From Aphis gossypii (Eukaryota > Arthropoda > Insecta > Hemiptera > Aphididae): DNA of 64,000 bases. How positions within the stretch are numbered: position 1 is the stretch's first letter; each line of letters begins with the position of its first letter. The notes below the pieces were generated by a model. It did no database searches and was not told the DNA's origin. It saw nothing but the letters and a program-made list of their open reading frames with translations. A program made the translations under genes and the position numbers. Shown piece by piece: positions 60,301 through 64,000 of this stretch. The DNA lies in the NCBI RefSeq assembly GCF_020184175.1, contig NC_065532.1, positions 24,552,001 through 24,616,000 on the forward strand, written 5' to 3'.

Positions 60301-61470
60301 CTAAATCCGTGATTTAGAATCTAAAGTGTTGCCATTACATTCTATTTGTTAAACGTATAGAGATTATAGAGGCTCATTCGCATTAAAAATAATTCACGGC
60401 ATAACTCACCCCAACCACAAAAGTTTACGGACTTTTCTCATAAAACTGATGAGAAACAATTTCAAAACCGAAAGCTCCATCCAAATCCTACAGATTAAAC
60501 GGGAAAACGCATTCATAATGATAAATAAAATCTCAAGTATTTTCGAATGCGATACATCTTATTCTGTTTAACATAATAAGTACAAGCTATAGTAAGAATC
60601 GTTGATGCAACCTAGTCACACCAATAACCTAAAACGTGTAGGTGATTGATCTACACCCTTTTATCTAACCTATACACTTGCATTATATCAATAATCATTC
60701 CAACAAATCTCATCTTTGCTAGAGAAAAATCCAAAATACTTCTCTTTCATGGTTAGTAATATGATATATTATCCAATCACTTCAATCATACAATTTACAA
60801 AATTGAAGAAAATACGTTTAAAAATTATTTTAATTAAAAAAGAAGTACTGTTGTACAATGTTTTTACCAAACCTCTCTTATGATAATTAACATATAATAT
60901 AATATACCTATATATATATAAATAATATTGTATCATATATCATGTTAAATAATTTTTAATTGCATTTTTTAAACATTTAAAGATATTTTGTTTATCTTAA
61001 GGGGATTGGAAAGGTATATTGTTAAAGAGCTCATTATAAGTAATATTAGGTATTAATTTGTATTAGATAAGAAAATATACAAAAAATTTATCGAATACTT
61101 ATTAAATACCTAATAATAATTTAAAAAAATACCGGTACTCAAATACTTTACAACTTTAGCTGTATATAAGTGTATTTCGATGGTGATTAGATGCGTCGGA
61201 GTTTTCAAAAATACATAAAGTTAGTAGTATTTAATGTATACGATTTTAATATGCATGTATATACGGTCTATGATTTATTTTCAGTGCTCCCAAACCGTTA
61301 TTTTTCGAAAAAAATACTTACTACTCCTAGTGAAGAGTTACTCCTGTGCGATAATTTTTCCATCTCGTCTTCGGGTTTTGAACAAAACGATGAATTAGCC
61401 AAAGGTTCCGAACCACTGATACTACCACATGCTATTGTCGTCCTGCAGTCGTTTTCGTTAACCATAGAAC
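54314..61470 (-). CDS. btsz: Synaptotagmin-like protein (Bitesize type), 3' part with C2A and C2B
   Basis: Six exons in order: 61470-61322, 58053-57869, 57370-57106, 57028-56847, 56693-56485 and 54459-54314. Phases are consistent and encode about 377 C-terminal residues. The linker is Ser-rich (KLSHRSNSSLG, RSDSMASVYSGAGEGRYG). C2A follows (GEVEFGLQYNY, RSDPYVKVYLLPDKSKAGK, LWLSVWHSDMFGRNNFLGE), then C2B (GEIIVGLKCVPPD, SSDPFCKSYLLPDKG, LTVWDHDRLGSNEFLGG). It ends with the Slp-type signature VDWMDSNEKETALWQRM...WVEGCLTLR. Such proteins bind phosphoinositides and, through an N-terminal Rab-binding domain, secretory vesicles; Drosophila Bitesize also binds PIP2 and moesin at epithelial junctions. 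Calcium ligands are only partly kept: His replaces an Asp in C2A loop 3, and C2B loop 1 lacks its first Asp. The 5' exons lie beyond 61470, probably partly outside the window. Confidence 0.9.
54985..55225 (+). other. GC-richer patch with a short ORF in a C2-gene intron
   Basis: Inside the 2-kb last intron is a patch of balanced composition with a 76-codon frame (54992-55222; begins MSYDTYKGLYPLLRAESV). I recognise no family. It is probably a fragment of an old insertion. Confidence 0.3.
58054..61321 (-). other. Large intron of the C2-domain gene
   Basis: AT-rich, with a (TA)n tract at 59017-59038 and a Lys/Arg-rich open frame on the plus strand at 59598-59852 that I do not accept as a gene. 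It is more CpG-containing at 59090-59230, which could be an internal promoter for the short C2-only isoforms known for this gene type; that is speculative. Confidence 0.5.
59017..59038. repeat. (TA)n microsatellite
   Basis: A run of TA dinucleotides in the C2-gene intron. Confidence 0.85.
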
Positions 61471-64000
61471 CTGCATACAAAACAGAAACAGTTTTAATAT
61501 TTTTCTTATGGCGTCTCCTTGGAAGTATTGTAGCGCAGAAGTTTTTTGTTCATCCCGTAAGCCGCTTAACGTTTAACACTTATACCCATCATTTAAAGTC
61601 GTTTTATGAGTTATCATCATACTACACTTTACCTCACCCGATTGTTTAACGATTATTCGTCGTTGGTACCAACATAACTATGGGTTTCGATTGTAATTTT
61701 TAAAAATGTTTGTCATACATTCTATATGCCACGTACAAATCCATTACGCAAACACCGCGAGCTATAAAACGACATTTCTGTTTCAATAATAAAGCACACT
61801 TTTTAATTTATTTACAGATTTTGAAGCGAATAATATAATTTACTTATTTCAATAACCGCGGACATAATAGAATTGATTCATAATACATCACCACAATAAT
61901 TTTCTACGTTCAATGTTGTTATAAAACTGCGTCGGTTCTCGTCCATTATATTATGGTGATGTTGAGAAATAGTTTATAACGAAAAACGTAATGCATTTTC
62001 TATCGCAATAATTATATTTTATGTTTACATATACATAGATACCCCCTGCTATTAAAACGTTGCTATTTTTTTTTATAGTATGATTAAAATCGTTAAGATT
62101 GAAAAGTTACTAATGAGGTATATTTGTATAGAACAAACTAATTTGATATGATAATTAATAAAATTGTTTCAATATGATTACTGTGATTTGGTTATTAAAC
62201 TGTTCTAACCACACATTATTACAGAGCTAAGAAATTAAAGAAAAGTATATAAGATAAACATAATATTATCGTGTATAAAATCAAAATTTATATTGCTAGC
62301 ACTCTAGCGAAGAAATACACAATTAGCAAGATAAATATCAATGGTATATAACATTATTGTAGGAATGGTTTTTTTTCGATTACAAACTATAGGCAATAAA
62401 TTATTCGAAAGTTATACTATTTTATAAAAAAGTTGCCAATTTTAATGATATATTGTTCTACATTTTTAACAAATCTAATAGTTAGTAAAATAACTTAAAT
62501 CAAAATTCAAACCTAATAAGATTGCCTGATTTGTGATAAAATAAATAATCGCCCTGTATTATATGCACATGCGATTCTGTTGTATTGCGAAACACACAGA
62601 CGATTATACCGTTGTGAATAATATATACACGTCAATATAATCATTAATATCGTGTGGTTAGTGGTTACAATAATCAACGGGTTGGAACTCAACGCGTTTC
62701 ACCTCTTTTAATTAGTATTATGTGATGTCTACTAACTAATTAACTAATGCATCAATGAACATAGAACAGCATAACACACATAGCGTAGAATGTATGTGTG
62801 TGTCTGTATTGTATACGTTATATTCATTCATTGTTTTGTTTTTTAATTTTGTTCAGCAGCTGAACTTATACAACAAACAACGACCGAATTGTAGTACAGA
62901 ACTCCAATTTGGTAATTTCTAAACGTACATCGCAGGTAGTTTCAGATATTAATTCCCCAGGAGTTTTGCTATTATTGTTTGCGTGATTGATTTTTTTCAA
63001 GACATCACCCTTAAAAAAATAGTTACATATTTTTTTTTACGTATTTTCAATTCCTCCGAAATTTATTTTACACGTAGATGAGTTTTAAATTGACAAAAGA
63101 AACTTAAAAAATTAATTCGTAAAAATGCTGGGTAATACGAATTTTTTGTTTCTCATCCACATAACAAATTACGGATAAAATATGTATTATATTTGTTACA
63201 GGTATTAACTATTAGGTATAGATAAATTATATACGGCGTTCTTCGACATTATAATCCATTATTATATTATATTATAAATTGTATAAGATTAAACAAATTA
63301 GGTAAGAATAAATAATAAAAAATGAATTGAATAATATTAAAATATCATATAACAAGTAACGATCACGGCCATTATACATAAATATGTCAAGTTATGCGTA
63401 TATGTATTTATAAATACATAAACGAGAAAGTGCGAAAATAATAAAGACAGGGGCCGTGGACAGGATTATCACGTTTCTTTATACATGGCATTTTTTGAGT
63501 GTAGGGAAATACAGAGCAATCAAATAGTTAATGAAAGTTTTCAAACATTACAATATTTTACATGCGATGAGCATCATTTACTTTTAATGCCGCCTTTCTA
63601 TGCATGTACAATTATAAACCTTGGAAATAAGCAACAATATGTGACAATAGTCGAAGCCAAGCGAATTATATCATAATAGTAAAATTTTAGTCGGTAGCTA
63701 CATTATAATTGGACAACGATCAAGTGTACGATTTCTAAGAATAGTTGAAATAAAAAATAAATGATTTTCGCAGTGAATTATGTTTGAAATTATAACTATA
63801 TTTATATATTATATAGGTACATAGGTTATAGGCTATTTATATTTTGTAAAGTCGAAAAAAATGATCTGAAATAGGACATTGAGCCGTTCAATGTGATAAC
63901 AGTAACAATGAAATAAATACCGATATTTTACTCGAATTATGATTAATAATTGTAGGTATAGGTATATAATATATTTGATACTTTTATATTCATTGCAACT
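61471..64000. other. AT-rich region upstream of the last clear C2-gene exon
   Basis: Presumed intron of the C2-domain gene continuing out of the window. Apart from the candidate exon at 62929-63009 nothing coding was recognised. Confidence 0.5.
62929..63009 (-). CDS. Possible upstream exon of the C2-domain gene
   Basis: An 81-nt open segment lies between a good acceptor (TTTTTTTAAG|GGTGATG) and a strong donor (GAT|GTACGT). In one frame it reads 27 codons of balanced composition (GDVLKKINHANN, then SKTPGELISETTCD). As phased it cannot join directly to the exon at 61470, which needs one leftover base; an additional exon in between or another frame would be required. Confidence 0.3.

Noticed and set aside
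61191..61649. 152-codon plus-strand frame
   Set aside because: It overlaps, on the other strand, a well-phased exon of the C2-domain gene with good splice sites and Ser-rich linker composition.
63485..63676. 63-codon plus-strand frame
   Set aside because: No motif, no conservation signal that I recognise, and located in a presumed intron of the opposite-strand gene.

Overview
This is about 64 kb of eukaryotic DNA, most likely from an aphid. The evidence is very AT-rich intergenic DNA with frequent short 'gtaggtacctat'-type words, small intron-rich genes with GT-AG splice sites, proteins resembling insect orthologues, and BEL/Pao, MULE and hAT-like repeats of the kind common in aphids. The species cannot be fixed from the sequence alone. 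No rRNA, tRNA or CRISPR was recognised.

Left third (1-25.1 kb). After about 8 kb with no recognisable gene there is a CpG-rich promoter island. It drives the V-ATPase proteolipid c subunit (Vha16, three exons, 8840-11809, +). A possible first exon of an unknown gene points the other way at 7979-8121. Further on are a two-exon RNA polymerase subunit RPABC4 (19261-19549, -), a hAT-like MITE with another MITE nested in it (18519-19117), a broken THAP zinc-finger fragment (20147-20287) and a six-exon UNC119 lipid-cargo carrier gene (22720-24234, +).

Middle (25.1-52.1 kb). This is a dynamic locus built around a family of biphenyl-hydrolase-like (BPHL/valacyclovirase-type) alpha/beta hydrolases on the minus strand. 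Copy 1 spans 25124-36080. Its last intron holds a complete BEL/Pao LTR retrotransposon (25433-33373, TSD TTATC) whose LTRs are almost identical, so the insertion is recent. Copy 2 (46392-48380) is intact, copy 3 (50432-52033) is a pseudogene, and a fourth 5'-end relic lies at about 41400-41760. The intact copies have Cys where the Ser nucleophile is expected and Asn at the next position. Exons 2-4 of copies 1 and 2 are nearly identical while exons 1 and 5 have diverged, which suggests gene conversion. Between the copies lie a decayed FLYWCH/MULE transposon with long terminal inverted repeats (37629-40021), an aphid-type repeat (41938-43319) and an intact single-exon gene (43519-44604). That gene encodes an unrecognised 361-aa protein with acidic 51-aa repeats and a basic, tetra-cysteine tail.

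Right end (52-64 kb). The minus strand carries the 3' part of a synaptotagmin-like protein gene of the Bitesize type: two C2 domains over six clear exons (54314-61470), with a possible further upstream exon at 62929-63009. Its 5' exons probably lie beyond the window.

The best candidates for new biology are the Cys-nucleophile hydrolase cluster with its gene-conversion mosaic and intronic retrotransposon, and the 43519-44604 repeat protein.
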